This document shows, piece after piece, positions 1 to 11,739 of a stretch of DNA of 64,000 nt. The notes beneath the pieces were generated by a model. That model saw nothing but the letters and a program-made list of their open reading frames with translations, was not told the origin of the DNA and ran no database searches. Source of the stretch: Pholiota molesta (Eukaryota; Basidiomycota; Agaricomycetes; Agaricales; Strophariaceae); assembly GCA_014925825.1 (NCBI GenBank), contig JACGCK010000133.1, forward strand, positions 60,894 to 124,893. The letters run 5' to 3'. How positions within the stretch are numbered: position 1 is the first letter of the stretch; each line of letters starts with the position of its first letter. Position numbers and translations under genes: made by a program.

Positions 1-2800
1 TGGCGACTGGAGCGCCGCGCATGAGAACCCAGAGCAAAATAAGCCTCGTATGAGCTTGTTCTGTGTGCCAGAGGACGCTGAGTCTAGCCATGGACCCGGT
101 GACGAGTACTACGTCGAATGCGAAGATGTCGTTGAAGTTGCTGTTGAAGAACACGCGTGCAGGGAAGCGCGACTTGAGTTTATCCACGTGACATGTGACA
201 CAACGCGAATCGCGCACATTCCCTCTCCACCATCTATTCCTTCTTCATTATGTAATAGGACGGCATCATCTCTGGCGTCGGTCGACGAAGAATAGCTTTT
301 CCATGTATAGGAATATAGACGCCATCGTAATTATGTAGAACGACCTACCTTAGAGCCCATTGCAACAGCAATGTGATCCTCCTATCTCAGTTACTCCAAA
401 TACGACACGTAAATCGCCTTCCGAGCCCCGCCTCCAACCCAAAGCGTCTCCGCGCCGCAGACGCTGCGTTATCCGCAGCGCTCTTTTCACGCGCAGACGG
501 TATGGTATGGAAGCGACCCACGCGGCCATCGCGTGCAGCGAAGCACGTACCGCCGAAAGGTGCGCGGTAGATAATGAGATAATGACCATGGAGTGATGAG
601 CGTGGCAGATCTGCCCAGGCTGGGCGAGGCGTATCGCATCTAGTGGGATACGAATGTCTATGATAAACGACGTGAAGAAGGCAATGAACCTCCCATGGCT
701 GCTCGTGGCATGATTTCGGGGACATTGGCAGAGGTGAAGCAGAAGCAGTCGTGTTCAGAACCAAGGGTGAAAAATGAAACAGGGAAAAAATCTGAAATGA
801 ACGGTGACAACGCGAATGAGGGAGAGAAATTTTCGAAGATGTACACACCGGGTTTAGCGCGAGCGGGAACACGGCCTTGCTGTACGTTACTTCGTGCATA
901 CCCCTCTCTCAGACCAAGCGTGAGAGTCCTCTTATCCTTACGAAAACTTGCGGTATACATCGTCGTCTTCAATATCCGTTCCTGGTTGATATATGTCCCC
1001 GGGATCTCCACAAGGGCAACAACAGAGCTCCCTGACGCAGGCAGCACAGGAAGCGCGCTGATTGGTTTTTTCTGATATTCGTTTGACCTATCATGTTGGT
1101 ATAAGTATCTCGAGATGAGAACCACACTTACCAGCAAAGGCTCGCCCTCCCTCGCATCTATAGATAGATCTCTTCAGAGCACGATTTGGTCCTACCAACG
1201 TTGTAGATATAAGTGATTGAGTTCCGAATGCGCAGGTGCGCGATGCGCGAGGGCAGCGATAACTTCGTATATATTCACTGCATCATAATAAAAACGGTAA
1301 GCGACGCTCATAAAGACGAGTTTTCAACTCACATTCAGTACCGTAGCATCTTCGGATGGGAGCAAGAGAACTGCGAGTTGGAACAAGTGCAGAGACAGAT
1401 AGGGCGGTGACTACAGCAGGCGCGGTTCGCAGGAGGGCCATGAACGACGAGCGTCGTGGATTAACATGAGAGAGGGCGAGAGGTTCCCAGGTGGACAGGA
1501 TGGGGGACCATCGCACTAAGCCTGAGGCATGCGTCGCAGTACATGGCGGCGACAAGCAGGCTGTTCCACGTCAGATGGTGGGATAGCAAGCCAGTTCGGA
1601 ACTTGCCGAGATGGTAACCAACTCACATCTAATTCCTGAGAGAACACCTGGAGAACACGCTTAACTATGCTGCTGGCAGCTGCGGCAGCAAACTCGCAGG
1701 TGCAAGTGAGGGACCATGTCAATACTTGCAGCAGGCTATGGAAGAATTGAGCGCATCACGGGGATGGTAGAGAGCTCACGCGCAGGTCAAGCGCAGGTTC
1801 CAGTGAGTCAGGGAGGGCGATGCGTAGACAAAGGTGTGCATGTCAACTACGACCCAGAACAGACCCAGAAGCACAGCCAACCTGATCATTCCCTTACCTT
1901 GAGAGGAAAGCCGACACACTGCGACGAATGAATTCGCCGCCCCCTACGATGTGTTGCCTGGAACATTCTCTGAGCCACACAACTGGTATATTCCGCCTGT
2001 CATCTCTGTATCCACCGAAATGCTCGTGTTGAGGTTACACGCTGCCGGGTCTTTACTTGCAAGACTTCGGCCACTCTGGCGTCCAATATGCCTTCCTCTG
2101 AGGCTCTTTCTGCATAATTCCTGTTGGGATTTCCTTATCGATAACCGTCCTGCTAAGCTTTCGGAGAATTTCCCCAGCACTGCTTACTACTTAGACACTG
2201 GTACCGCGATAGGGGACAGTTCCTCTCACATGTATATTTCCACTGTTTATATAGCGCTGACGCCAAAGGCCTTCACGGATGCTAGCATCTCCACCGAGCC
2301 GAAAGGACTTGTTTGAGAATTTTTTCCTTTAAGGCCCACGGCTCTCGCAATGAATGTAGGGTGATGTTGAAGGCGTGGCTGTTCGCCTGATAAACCTGAT
2401 GTCGCCACTGCTTGTCAAACGAAGGATATTACTACTGGAACACGCGACACCGTCCTTCTGGAGAAATTGCCTATATTACTGCATGAGAATGGCTGGATAA
2501 CGACCGCTACATACTGTACATATTTCGCATTATCAAATATCAGCCTGTTATCACCTGCCTGCCTGCCTACATTTCGCGTCAGCATCGAGTGTCGATCTAA
2601 CCGATGACTCCCCTAGCCACTGAAGGAACGACCTAGTCATCAAGACGCTGCCTTCTCCCAAGTTCGGCTGGCGGACTTTGTGATTCTCGTTTCCGCTTCA
2701 GCTTTTTTGGAGATTCACCGACTGACGATGCCTCTGGTTCCGAAGAAAGTGTCGGGGATGGAGTCCTATTGACCTGCGGAGGTGGCGAAACGCTGGAACC

Positions 2801-5645
2801 TCATCTTGTATATAGGTTAACAGGAACGACGGTGCGCACCTCCTCATCTGGGTCACCGGAATAGTCGTCAAATGCCGCGGCGTCTGCCTGAGGGTCATTC
2901 GGCCATTCCAAGTCAACGACGACGGAAGCGCCGTTGGGGCATTCTTTGCAAATAATGCATTCGTTGGTGCCTGGAGGGTGTACGTGCTTTAGAAACGGTA
3001 TGCCGCACCTCTGGGAGGGATCATGGTTCTAATTTAATTAATGAACGTATATTTCGATATTGCTTACCTGAATATATTCCAAGCTATACTGAGCGATACT
3101 GTATCGTCCATAACTAAGCTCTGTATCATGTCCATCATATTGGAGCGCGTGTTCGCGCAGCAATGTTGCAAGATCCAAGTCTTGCGGTGTTTCGTGCAGC
3201 ATATCTAGAAACCAATCGAAATCCAAATCGTATAGCTCCAAATGTAAAGAACCGTCTTCAAGGTAAAGCACCTGTTTATCAGGGGTGTAGGAAGCCGCTT
3301 TGAACTTGATTTCCCTATTATCTTCCCCGGGCCTATTAAGCGGGGTGGGTGACTGCAGTGTTATATATTAAATGAACTTACTTGGGGAAAATAACTCCAA
3401 TTATTCGATTTGCCAGAGCCAAATAGCTCCTATCGCATACATAGTATTGTCCAGCCAGGCATTCATCCTGAAATAAAGTGGCGAAAACATCATTGCCATC
3501 AGTGAAGAAATGATCTGTGTCAGCTAGTATCAAAAGCGTAGAGTCAAGTTTGCAAAAATTGTCGAACTCTGTTAAGGATTCAATGAATCCACAAAGTAAG
3601 AGGTGGATGATGTCACCGATTGCACTTTCATGGGGTTGTAGGGCCAAAATGGTAGGGATGTAAGTCTGGAGAGCTGGAGGGTACTTTGCAATGCAGTCCA
3701 TGAAAAAAGCATCAAATTCAGCTTTCATTCTGCGGGAAATGTCTTTGCAGTCCCCAGTCTAAGTTGGGCGGATGTTAGAGGTAATATGCTCATAAGTAAT
3801 GTGTCGTACTGAGTGGAATGTAAATGACGAACCTGTTGTTTGACACATTCGAAAAAAGCTTTCCAAGGTGTGTTAAGCAGATCCCCTGAGCCACAATGTT
3901 CCTCCAAAAGCTGCTTTAGATCGAAAGAGGCGAAATCATCTGCGAGTTCAATGCTACTAGCAGGTGATTTTGAGAAATGATGTACGAAATTGGATAAACG
4001 CGTGTGCAAACGAAGTTGAGTGGAATATTCATTATTGTTGTTGAAAATGACCTTCCACCAACGCAAAGTCAAATCGATATGCCCTTGACTAGCGTCAATA
4101 TAAAAGTCACGAGATCGCGATCGGTCCATCAAGAAGTCGTAGAGAGAGGCATGATGAAATCGTAGCACTGCAAATTTTTCAGGTGGCAGAAGTTGAACTG
4201 GCGGAACAAAAACAAGAGCATGCATATCCACTAGAACTCTCCGGACGTCGAGATCCAAAAATTGTTCGATTTCCTCAACCTCTAACATTTCCATTTCGTC
4301 AGGATCACTTAGCACAAGCAATGTCAATATCTGTTGAACTTTGGCAGGTTCTGCCACAGAGGAGAGAATGTAGTGGTAGAGCGCGTCAAGTGAAGCAAAT
4401 GGTGTCTCGCTGCCATGTCCTCCAGCCAACAAGCTAAATATAACATCAAGTCGTTCCGCTGGATGATGTCGAATAGAGTCGACAAACTTCAACACCGTAG
4501 CTGCGAAGATAAACTGTCCGGAGGCCGTTAATACGAGGCGATCAATGTCGCTTTCAGAGGGCCACGGGGAAGGGAGTCGAGGCCGGGTGCCCGATCGGAT
4601 GTGTTTGTCACGGATTTCTGCGAATGTGGAAGTGAGATACAGCCTGATATCGTCATCTGGCTTGTAGTTATGATCGAGAACCAGTGATTGCATGAGCGGA
4701 TTGAGCTGTCCATTGAAGGCTTCGCGGATTTCGTATTCGGGTCGACTAGCAATGAGGAATATGAGGGGAATATGCCATAGCGCTGTGGTCGCTGTGCCGA
4801 TAACGTTCAGAAGATTCGCCTGGTCTTGAGCGGTGGGGCCAGCTTCATCCAGTCCGTCGAGGAGCACAAATATCGGCTGAGAAGAAGGCGGCAAGGCTTT
4901 CAGAGGCTTGATTACAAGTGTCTGCATTTGAGTTCCAGGTATGCGATCAAATATCGCCGGATCCCGTTCAATCGCGGTGAGCATGGCGTCTTCGAACTGG
5001 GGGAGAAAGCGGGAGATCTGATAGGCGATGGTCGCAACCACGCGTGTCGTGTCGTTGCGCCCGGCGGCGGTGCGAGAGAAGAAGAAGGATGCGGCATGAA
5101 GGCCTCGCCGCTTGCACTCCTCAGCGATGCTCTGTCCGATCGCCGTCTTCCCAGAGCCTGCGGGGCCATACATCCAGATGATGAACTTCCGCCTAGCGTC
5201 GGGTGCACTGATCCATACACTGATCCATTCCATGATTTCGGAACGAATAGCGACGCGCGTATGGGGATGGCATTTCGGGGTATCACCACGCTCGGCGGCA
5301 TCGTGAAAAGCACCTTTGGAAATGTTGTCGAGCAGGCGTGTTAATCCTAGGTGTGTTCGTGAATTAGAGTTGAATTTTTCGCTGCATGAAAAAGATTAAA
5401 TATTACCATAACGTTCCCGGCCGCCAGCACTATTATTTGCACGAGCGACCTCACGAGGCTCTCTCATCTCTCCTAGGAAGATTGCGCGGATTAGATTTGT
5501 ATGAGTCTCGGTGATGGTAAAGATTGTCACCCTGACGTTCCGACTCTCCCGAAGCACCAATTGACACTGCGTTTCCATTGACATGCGAAATCGTTAGGTT
5601 GTTGATATTAAAATTTGATGCGTTGGAAAAGTACTGAGTCGACAT
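2801..5645 (-). CDS. NACHT-domain NTPase (fungal NLR-like receptor), paralog 1
   Basis: The protein is predicted to be a STAND-class signalling NTPase of the fungal NLR type, which act in non-self recognition and regulated cell death. The core exon (3,833 up to about 5,370) reads through a Walker A motif GPAGSGKT, a hydrophobic Walker B strand ending DGLDE, and the downstream motif HASLYDFLMDRSRS usual in basidiomycete NACHT proteins. A separate N-terminal exon starts at 5,645 with the short motif YFSNASNFNINN. Downstream exons follow at 3,758-3,378 (MKAEFDAFF...), about 3,330-3,068 and 3,010-2,801, the last with a Cys motif ECIICKEC. Introns at 3,759-3,832 and 3,011-3,067 keep frame; the first has an unusual GTTCGT donor. 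No WD40, ankyrin or TPR repeats are visible. The join between the N-terminal and NACHT exons is unresolved. The paralog at 13,013-15,927 has the same exon plan. Confidence 0.8.
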
Positions 5646-5699
5646 TCTCTGAGGTGGTGGAATAGAGGTAATAATGAGAGGAAGAATCAATCGCTGAAA

Positions 5700-6107
5700 G
5701 ACAGAGCCTTGTTATATTAGGCCACGTTGAGGTTGTAACCTCGTTGTGGGCGCACTGCGCAGCATCCCGTGCTGTGCATATTTGGGATCAAGTTTCAACT
5801 CATTGCATCCACGAACCTTTCCCATGTATCGTTACAATATGAATTATTTTAATCTTACTCGGCTGTGCCGATACATGCTGTGTCCGATTTGATATTGACA
5901 TGCGTGGTACTTAAGTCATTGAAAACCTCATTCAAAGCATCAGAGAAGTAGCGCGTGTCTCCGTTATTGAGGACATGGTGGGAATGGGAGGCCAAGGTGA
6001 ACGAACGATACGCGCTACACATATTTATTCATTTACGACGACTGTGCGCACATATCACGGAATGTGCTGTGTATACTTGGGCAGTGGTGCAAAGCCTCGC
6101 CGATCAC
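5700..6107. other. Intergenic stretch upstream of NACHT gene 1
   Basis: No coding potential was seen. The part from about 5,930 matches the region just upstream of NACHT gene 2 (15,890-16,060). In unit 1 about 320 extra bases separate the presumed start codon from the shared upstream sequence. Confidence 0.5.
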
Positions 6108-7357
6108 TGGTAAGGCTGAGCACGGGTGCGGGTCCACAAAGGTAACCCGCAGGTATACCCGTGGGAATACCTGCGGGTCCAGTGATCCGCGGATCCGGGT
6201 CACCCGTGACCACGGGTCGGCGCGGATCCAGGTATGACTTTCGGCGTCGGCAGGTTTACCTGCGGGTACCTTCGGGTCGATCCGAAGTTGGAGCTCCGCT
6301 TCAATCGACTCAACCAACATCCAACGGGGAGATTTCTCGTACCCTGCTCACCACCTGCGCTCATCGCCCATGCTCATCAGCCACGCTCACCGCGCCCACC
6401 GCACTCCCGCGCACCAATGACGAAGGAAGGGGAGGAGAGAGCAAGGGGAGACCCGGGAGCGGGAGACCCACAAGGTACGCCCCCCTACGCATTCCGCCCT
6501 CGCTCGCCGCTGACCACGACCGCTCCCCACAGCCTCCATGCACGCCGACGAGGCGCTACGGCCAGGCCCCCGCTCGATACGCGCCCGCCCGCGACATCAT
6601 GTCACGTCACCCGCCCGCGACGTCGTGCCACGTCACCCGCCCGCGACATCGTGCCGCGGCGCCCGCACACGACGACAACGGCCCCGCACTGCCTACCACG
6701 TCGTCCCGCGGCGCACGACACCACGACGACCAAAGCCCCGCCCCTCCCGCGACATCGTGCCGCGGCGCACGCGCACGATGACAACGGCCACCCGACGCCC
6801 GCCATGTCGTCCCGTCCCGCCCCCCGCTCGCTGTGCACCTGGCGTGCCACGTCACCCACCCGCGACATTATGCCGTGGCTCCCGCACACGATGACATACT
6901 GCCCGTTATGTCGTCCCGCGACACCAACAACGGACGCCCACCGCCCGTACACCCCGACCACGGCCCCGCACTGTTCGCCACGTCGTCCCGCGGCGCACGA
7001 CACGATGACGACGGCTCCGCACCCACACCCCTCCCCAGCACCGTCTGTGCATACAACGGAGCTGCTCATAAAGCAGCTCCCGCGGCGCAAAGACGCATAA
7101 AGGGAGGGTTTCTGACCCCGTTTGTGGCCCCCATTGCGGGTACCCTGCGGGTACCTACAGGTAACCTGTGAGTACCTGCAGGGATCCGCGAACAGACGGG
7201 TTTACCCTCGGGTACCTGCGACCCGCAGGTAAATGACCCACGGATCCGGGTGATCCGTGGGAACAAATCTTTGCGGGTGCGGGTATGGCTTTTGGCAGTC
7301 GAAATACCCGCGGGTAAGGATCCGGGTAACCTGCGGGTGCACCCGTGCTCAGCCTTA
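6108..7357. mobile_element. Non-autonomous TIR element, hAT-like, inserted upstream of NACHT gene 1
   Basis: The sequence taaggctgagcacgggtgc starts at 6,111 and its inverted copy ends at 7,357. It is flanked by the near-identical 8-mers ccgatcac (6,100-6,107) and ccgatcag (7,358-7,365), read as an 8-bp target duplication. The paralogous flank at 16,063-16,070 has a single ctgatcag and no insert, an empty site. The 150-200 bases at each end are packed with gcgggtaccc and ggatccgggt motifs in both orientations, like the subterminal repeats of hAT elements. The core (about 6,590-7,030) holds GC-rich degenerate tandem repeats that create long but meaningless open frames. No transposase is present, so it must be mobilised in trans. 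The family is inferred from the 8-bp duplication and TIR style. Confidence 0.8.
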
Positions 7358-7382
7358 CCGATCAGGCGAGGCTGTCCTCTGT

Positions 7383-7390
7383 TATAAATA
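7383..7390. promoter_or_regulatory. TATAAATA box-like element, unit 1 copy
   Basis: TATAAATA (TATTTATA on the minus strand) is conserved in both duplication units (here and at 16,088-16,095), while most surrounding bases have changed. In this unit the 1.25 kb element now lies between it and the NACHT gene. Confidence 0.25.
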
Positions 7391-8138
7391 GGACCAACAT
7401 TAAAGGACTACCGTTGTACACTATGCGATTGTTGAGAATATAACAAAAAAATATGAAAGGAAAAAGGCCCAAGAATATCATTTAGGGAATCGGAAAGCTA
7501 GGGAATAAACAGAAAGACATCCGACACTAGGAAGGTGCAGTAGCGCATTTGCCCATCGACGCCTCGCGCCTGCGTACACGCTGCTTCCCAGCAGGCCTAA
7601 CCACAATATTTCCACTGCGGGCGTAACGGACGATGCGCAGAAGAACGCACGAGATATTGTCGTAGCAAATTTGCAGAGCGACAGGATGGTGGTGCGATAA
7701 TTTCCTTGACGCGAATCCTCTGATCTCAACGCCGACGTGAAAGCGATAGCGCAACGCGCACGAAGAGAGCTCAGACGGAGCAAGAGCCGAACGTTTCAGA
7801 GATGTTTTAGAGAAAATCTTTGCCTTTTGAATATCAGCTCACCCGAGGTGTCAGCGTTATCATGGGAGACGCCTTACTGTATACCTAATCTTCCCTGTTC
7901 CATCGCCTCCCATCGAACTTGTAGGCCAACGTTCGAGGCGCCACACCCACACAAAGCATCTTCGCGCCGCAGAAGCTGCATCATATGCGGCGTCTTTGCA
8001 CGCGTAGATGGTATGGTATGGGGTGCATGCGGCCACCGCGTGTACTAAAGGACTGACAAGACCGATGCCGAGTGTTATTGTCGATGTTGGCGGTGATAGC
8101 GGCGCCAGGAGGGTGGCCAGAGTCGTTTGTGGGTACAC

Positions 8139-8510
8139 GATCAAGGAGTGACGGGCCGGGTTGAGTTCTTCATGCTGGGGGTTTCTCGCGCCCGCGGGAG
8201 GTGCGCGATATGAACGGAATGCCGGGGCAAAGTGGATCGTTGTTGTAACTTGTGGGGATGTCGACGGATGCAGAGCTGTCGAAGGCGAACCTCAGGACCT
8301 GCGTTCGGTGAACGACGCGATCAAGGGGTGACGGGCCGGGGGGTTGACTTCGCGGTTCTTCACGCTGGGGCTTTCTCGCGTACCGCGGGGTGTGCGTGAT
8401 ATGAATGGAATGTCATGAATGGAATGTCATGGCATAGTGGATCGTAGTCGTGGGAATGTCGGCGGGCTGTCGAGGGCGAACCTCAGAACCTGGGGTCGGT
8501 GAACGAACCG
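8139..8510. repeat. Local direct repeat, period about 180-190 bp
   Basis: The stretch starting gatcaaggagtgacgggc at 8,139 recurs at 8,319 as gatcaaggggtgacgggc. The linked segment cgaacctcag appears at 8,286 and 8,476. A single related copy exists in unit 2 around 16,700-16,890, so the doubling is specific to unit 1. Confidence 0.7.
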
Positions 8511-10169
8511 GCAGGAACTAGCAACGAATGAGATCAATGTGAACGTCATGAGGGCTCAAGCAAGGCCAAAGTGAATACACTCACCGTGTTCAACTACGAG
8601 AACCGCAAGCGAATACGAGGTCAATGACCCAAATAACATCGACGCATCCCTATCCCCAATAAAGCGTTGGCGATGAACTTGACTCCACGACGACATACAG
8701 ACTGCGCATCCGGGCAGCAGCAGAGAGGCGGGTGCTGGTCGGGGGAATGGCGTCTGCAGACGATCGAGAGAGGTGCAGGTGAGGAGCTATATTAATACGG
8801 GAGCAATGAGCGCACCACGCTGATGGTAGAGAGTTCGTGCATGTCGAGGACGTATGGATGCACCGCCCAAACCATCCGCTCAGCTCCTTAGAGAGGGGCA
8901 AGATGTGGTCGGTATATTAAACAGCAGGAAGATAAAAAAGGAGGAGCCCAGGCGTAAGCTCAAGTCGTTTGTTGAAGGTAGGACTGACCTGCGGGCGCTT
9001 TTGGGCGGCGTCGATCTGTGCCCATCGTCGGGCCATCGATAAGCGTCATCAGAGCTGGCGACTGGAGCGCCGCGCATGAGAGCCCAGAGTAACATAAGCC
9101 TCGTGTGAGCTTGTGATGTGTGCCAGAAAACGCCTGAGTCGAGCCATGAGCCCGACGATGGGTCGAATGTTGAGGATGTGGTTGAAGTGGAAGAGAAGAA
9201 GACGCGTGCGGGGAAGCGCGGCGCTCTTTGCACGCGCAGACGGTACGGTATGGAGGCGGTCAGGGGCCATCGCGCGCGGTCGAGGTCAGAGACACCGGAC
9301 GCTCGGCAGTGGTGTTGGCGAGTGAAGCGCGGATGGTGCTGGCAGCGGCCGCGCCGGAAAGGGCACTACAATGGTTGGTGATCAGCGCAGAGGGCGATCA
9401 TGGGTTATGAGACGGGAAAAGCGTTCCCGATACCGGGCAGAGTGTATCATATCCAGCAGGATGTGAATATCTACGATACACGGCACAGAGAGTGAGGATG
9501 TCCCTTCAGTATTCCGCGCGTGATTCCGAAGACGTCCGCTGGGGTGACGCAGCCGAGTTCAGTGAGGACGGTGGATAGGTCAGGAGGGAGCTAGAAACGA
9601 ACGACATCAGCGCGAATGAGGACGAAGATGTTCGAGGACGTAGACACCGTATTTATTCGGCCACCAGAAGTGCAAACGCAAATACGATCGCACAATCCCC
9701 GCATGCCCTCGTACCGCACACTAATCCCAGACCAAGCGAGAGTGCTCTAGTATGGCGGTATGTATCGTCTTCTCCCATGTAGGTTCCGGGTTCGTGCGCG
9801 CGATCAGGCGGAGCAGAAGAAATCCCCGACGTAGTTGGCCGCAATAAACGCGGTGGGTCTGCGCATACCCATGTTATCAGCTCTCGTGTTGGCATATACA
9901 CAAAACGATTTCCATACCTACGGATGAGTAGCACCCCTCTCACATCGACAGAAAATATCTCCTAATAACGAGCTGGGCCTGTCGGGAGTGGCGACGGAGA
10001 TGACTGCGTTCCAAGCTCACGGGGGTATGCGCCAGCAGTGTTACTTCGTAAATATTAACTGCATCCTGATGGGCGTAAGAGCGTCGTTGGCGGGTGTAAG
10101 ATCTGACCCATTCGATAACTGTCACCCGTAGCTGATCAGCATCGTTCTGAGGTAGAGCACAGACACGTA

Positions 10170-11460
10170 CTGTCATTGTCAACCGTCCACCCCCCAAGAT
10201 ATCGTCCCACCCGAGCTCAGCCGACTCTCCGTATGCCCAGCGCATGTATCCGGCGTCGAACACGTCCTCCGCAGCAAAGGCGATCCCCAGCTGTGCAAGG
10301 CGATCCTTCGCCGTCGTCGTCGTCGTCCTTTGCAGGACTCCAAAGCTTTCATCGTCTCGTCGTTGCTGGCTGTGAGTTTCCGAGTCGCATTGAGTAAGGA
10401 GCATGCACAAGTTCCAACCGTCCACCCCCTAATGTCGCCCCAGCCGATCTCAGCTAACCTCCTACATTGCTCAGCACGTGCATCCGCAGTCCGCCGTCCA
10501 ACGCGCCCTCTGGAGCGAAGGAAATCCTCAAGCCGGCAATGGCGCCTCGTCGTTGTCGTCCTTCGTAGGAATCTGAGCCGGATGGTTCAGCTGATGGTCT
10601 CGCCGTCGTCGTCGATGGCCGGCTGTCGCTTTCCACGTCATAACTGCGTGAAGCGGAGGATGATGTGCTTGGGCCTGAGTGAACGATGCGGGCGCTAGTG
10701 GCGGAAGTTGGCAGGCGGGGAGTTGGGGTGGTGGGGCTGGGTAAGCTGTGCGCTGGCTGGCCGTCGTGCAGCCAATGGCGCCTCGTCGTCGTCCTTCGTA
10801 GGAATCCTGAGCCGGATGCTTCAGCTGACGGTCTCGGCGTCCTCGTGGACGGCCGGCTGTCGCTTTCCATGTTGTAGGCGTGCGTAGCGGAGGATGTGCT
10901 CGCGGGGGTTGTGTAAGCGACGCGGGGAGCGGGTGGGGAAGTTGGAGGGCGGCGTATGCGAGGTGGTGGTGGTGGAGCCAAGTCGTGTGCTGGCCGCTGT
11001 GCAGTTCTCATGTGTCGGTGTTTCCGGCCCGGCGTTGCTTCGGCTGGGGGGCGGGTACCCGTACCGCGAGCGCGGATGGCAGCTAGATGGATGAGCGCGA
11101 CGTGATGAGCGATACTGGACGTGGATATACTGTAGCGATGCTGACATGGCTGAGCCCCTCCCGTCGCAGACAGCGGCTGCTGAATCGACGATCGTCCTGC
11201 GGCGACCTTGGAACGTGCAGATGCTGCTCGTAGCGCTGTACGTTGATCGCTGGGGGGCGGTTGCGCCGAAATGCTCCTCGAGCACGCAAGGCGCGATAGC
11301 ATACACTGGTAGATAGGTGCGCCGGCGTGTGACCCAGGTGGGGGCCGCGATGAGGCGCGTATGAAACTTTTTGTCGAGCGCGAGGGCGTTTGTACACCTC
11401 GCCAGTCGCGGAGGATCCTAGTGTACGAATGGCTGATAACGATTGGCAAGCTCGATGCCG
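10170..11460 (-). other. Unrecognised minus-strand frames with internal repeats
   Basis: One open frame spans 10,454-11,449 on the minus strand. It contains two related segments about 230-240 bp apart (around 10,535-10,725 and 10,775-10,960), each encoding a version of ESDSRPST followed by a Ser/Pro-rich stretch. A third, more distant relative lies at 10,180-10,430. The product is Pro/Ser/Arg-rich, with no known domain and no convincing start. It may be a decayed gene with internal duplication or just repeat DNA. Confidence 0.3.
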
Positions 11461-11739
11461 GGAAGACCTAAGGTTGGTGAACGAACCAAGAGGGATTAGA
11501 AATGCATGAGATCCACGGCAACACGATCGAGTGCTTACGCGAATACACTCACCCGATCTCACCAGCCCAAATCACCTCGTCCATACTCCTATATCCAGCC
11601 CATGCGCAAGGCCAACCGCGCTCGCATGTGGATGGCCGTCTTTCCATAGCCTCTGCGGATAAATTTCTTGAGAATATGCTGCGGCTCCAGCGACGATGAA
11701 GATGGACTTCGCCGCGTCCTAATAAAACAGTAAGTGACC

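Larger units (their letters stand above)
1..9054. repeat. Tandem segmental duplication, unit 1 (NACHT gene 1 and decayed flanks)
   Basis: This segment is similar, in the same order and orientation, to 9,055-17,300. Matching pieces seen by eye: 1-180 with 9,055-9,230; the NACHT gene 2,801-5,645 with 13,013-15,927; 5,930-6,100 with 15,890-16,060; 7,365-7,400 with 16,063-16,100; 7,560-7,720 with 16,250-16,390; 7,880-8,160 with 16,440-16,740; and 8,490-8,640 with 16,870-17,010. The unit probably begins left of the window. Apart from the NACHT gene the flanks have no convincing coding potential. Their short open frames, for example around 390-900, 7,480-7,780 and 9,650-9,940, are alignable but not recognisable, and look like debris of one or more older genes. 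Confidence 0.75.

Noticed and set aside
6161..7171. Long open frames on both strands (up to 288 codons), His/Arg/Pro-rich
   Set aside because: They fall entirely within the GC-rich degenerate tandem repeats of the TIR element. All frames are equally open and the peptides are low complexity, so this is a composition effect.
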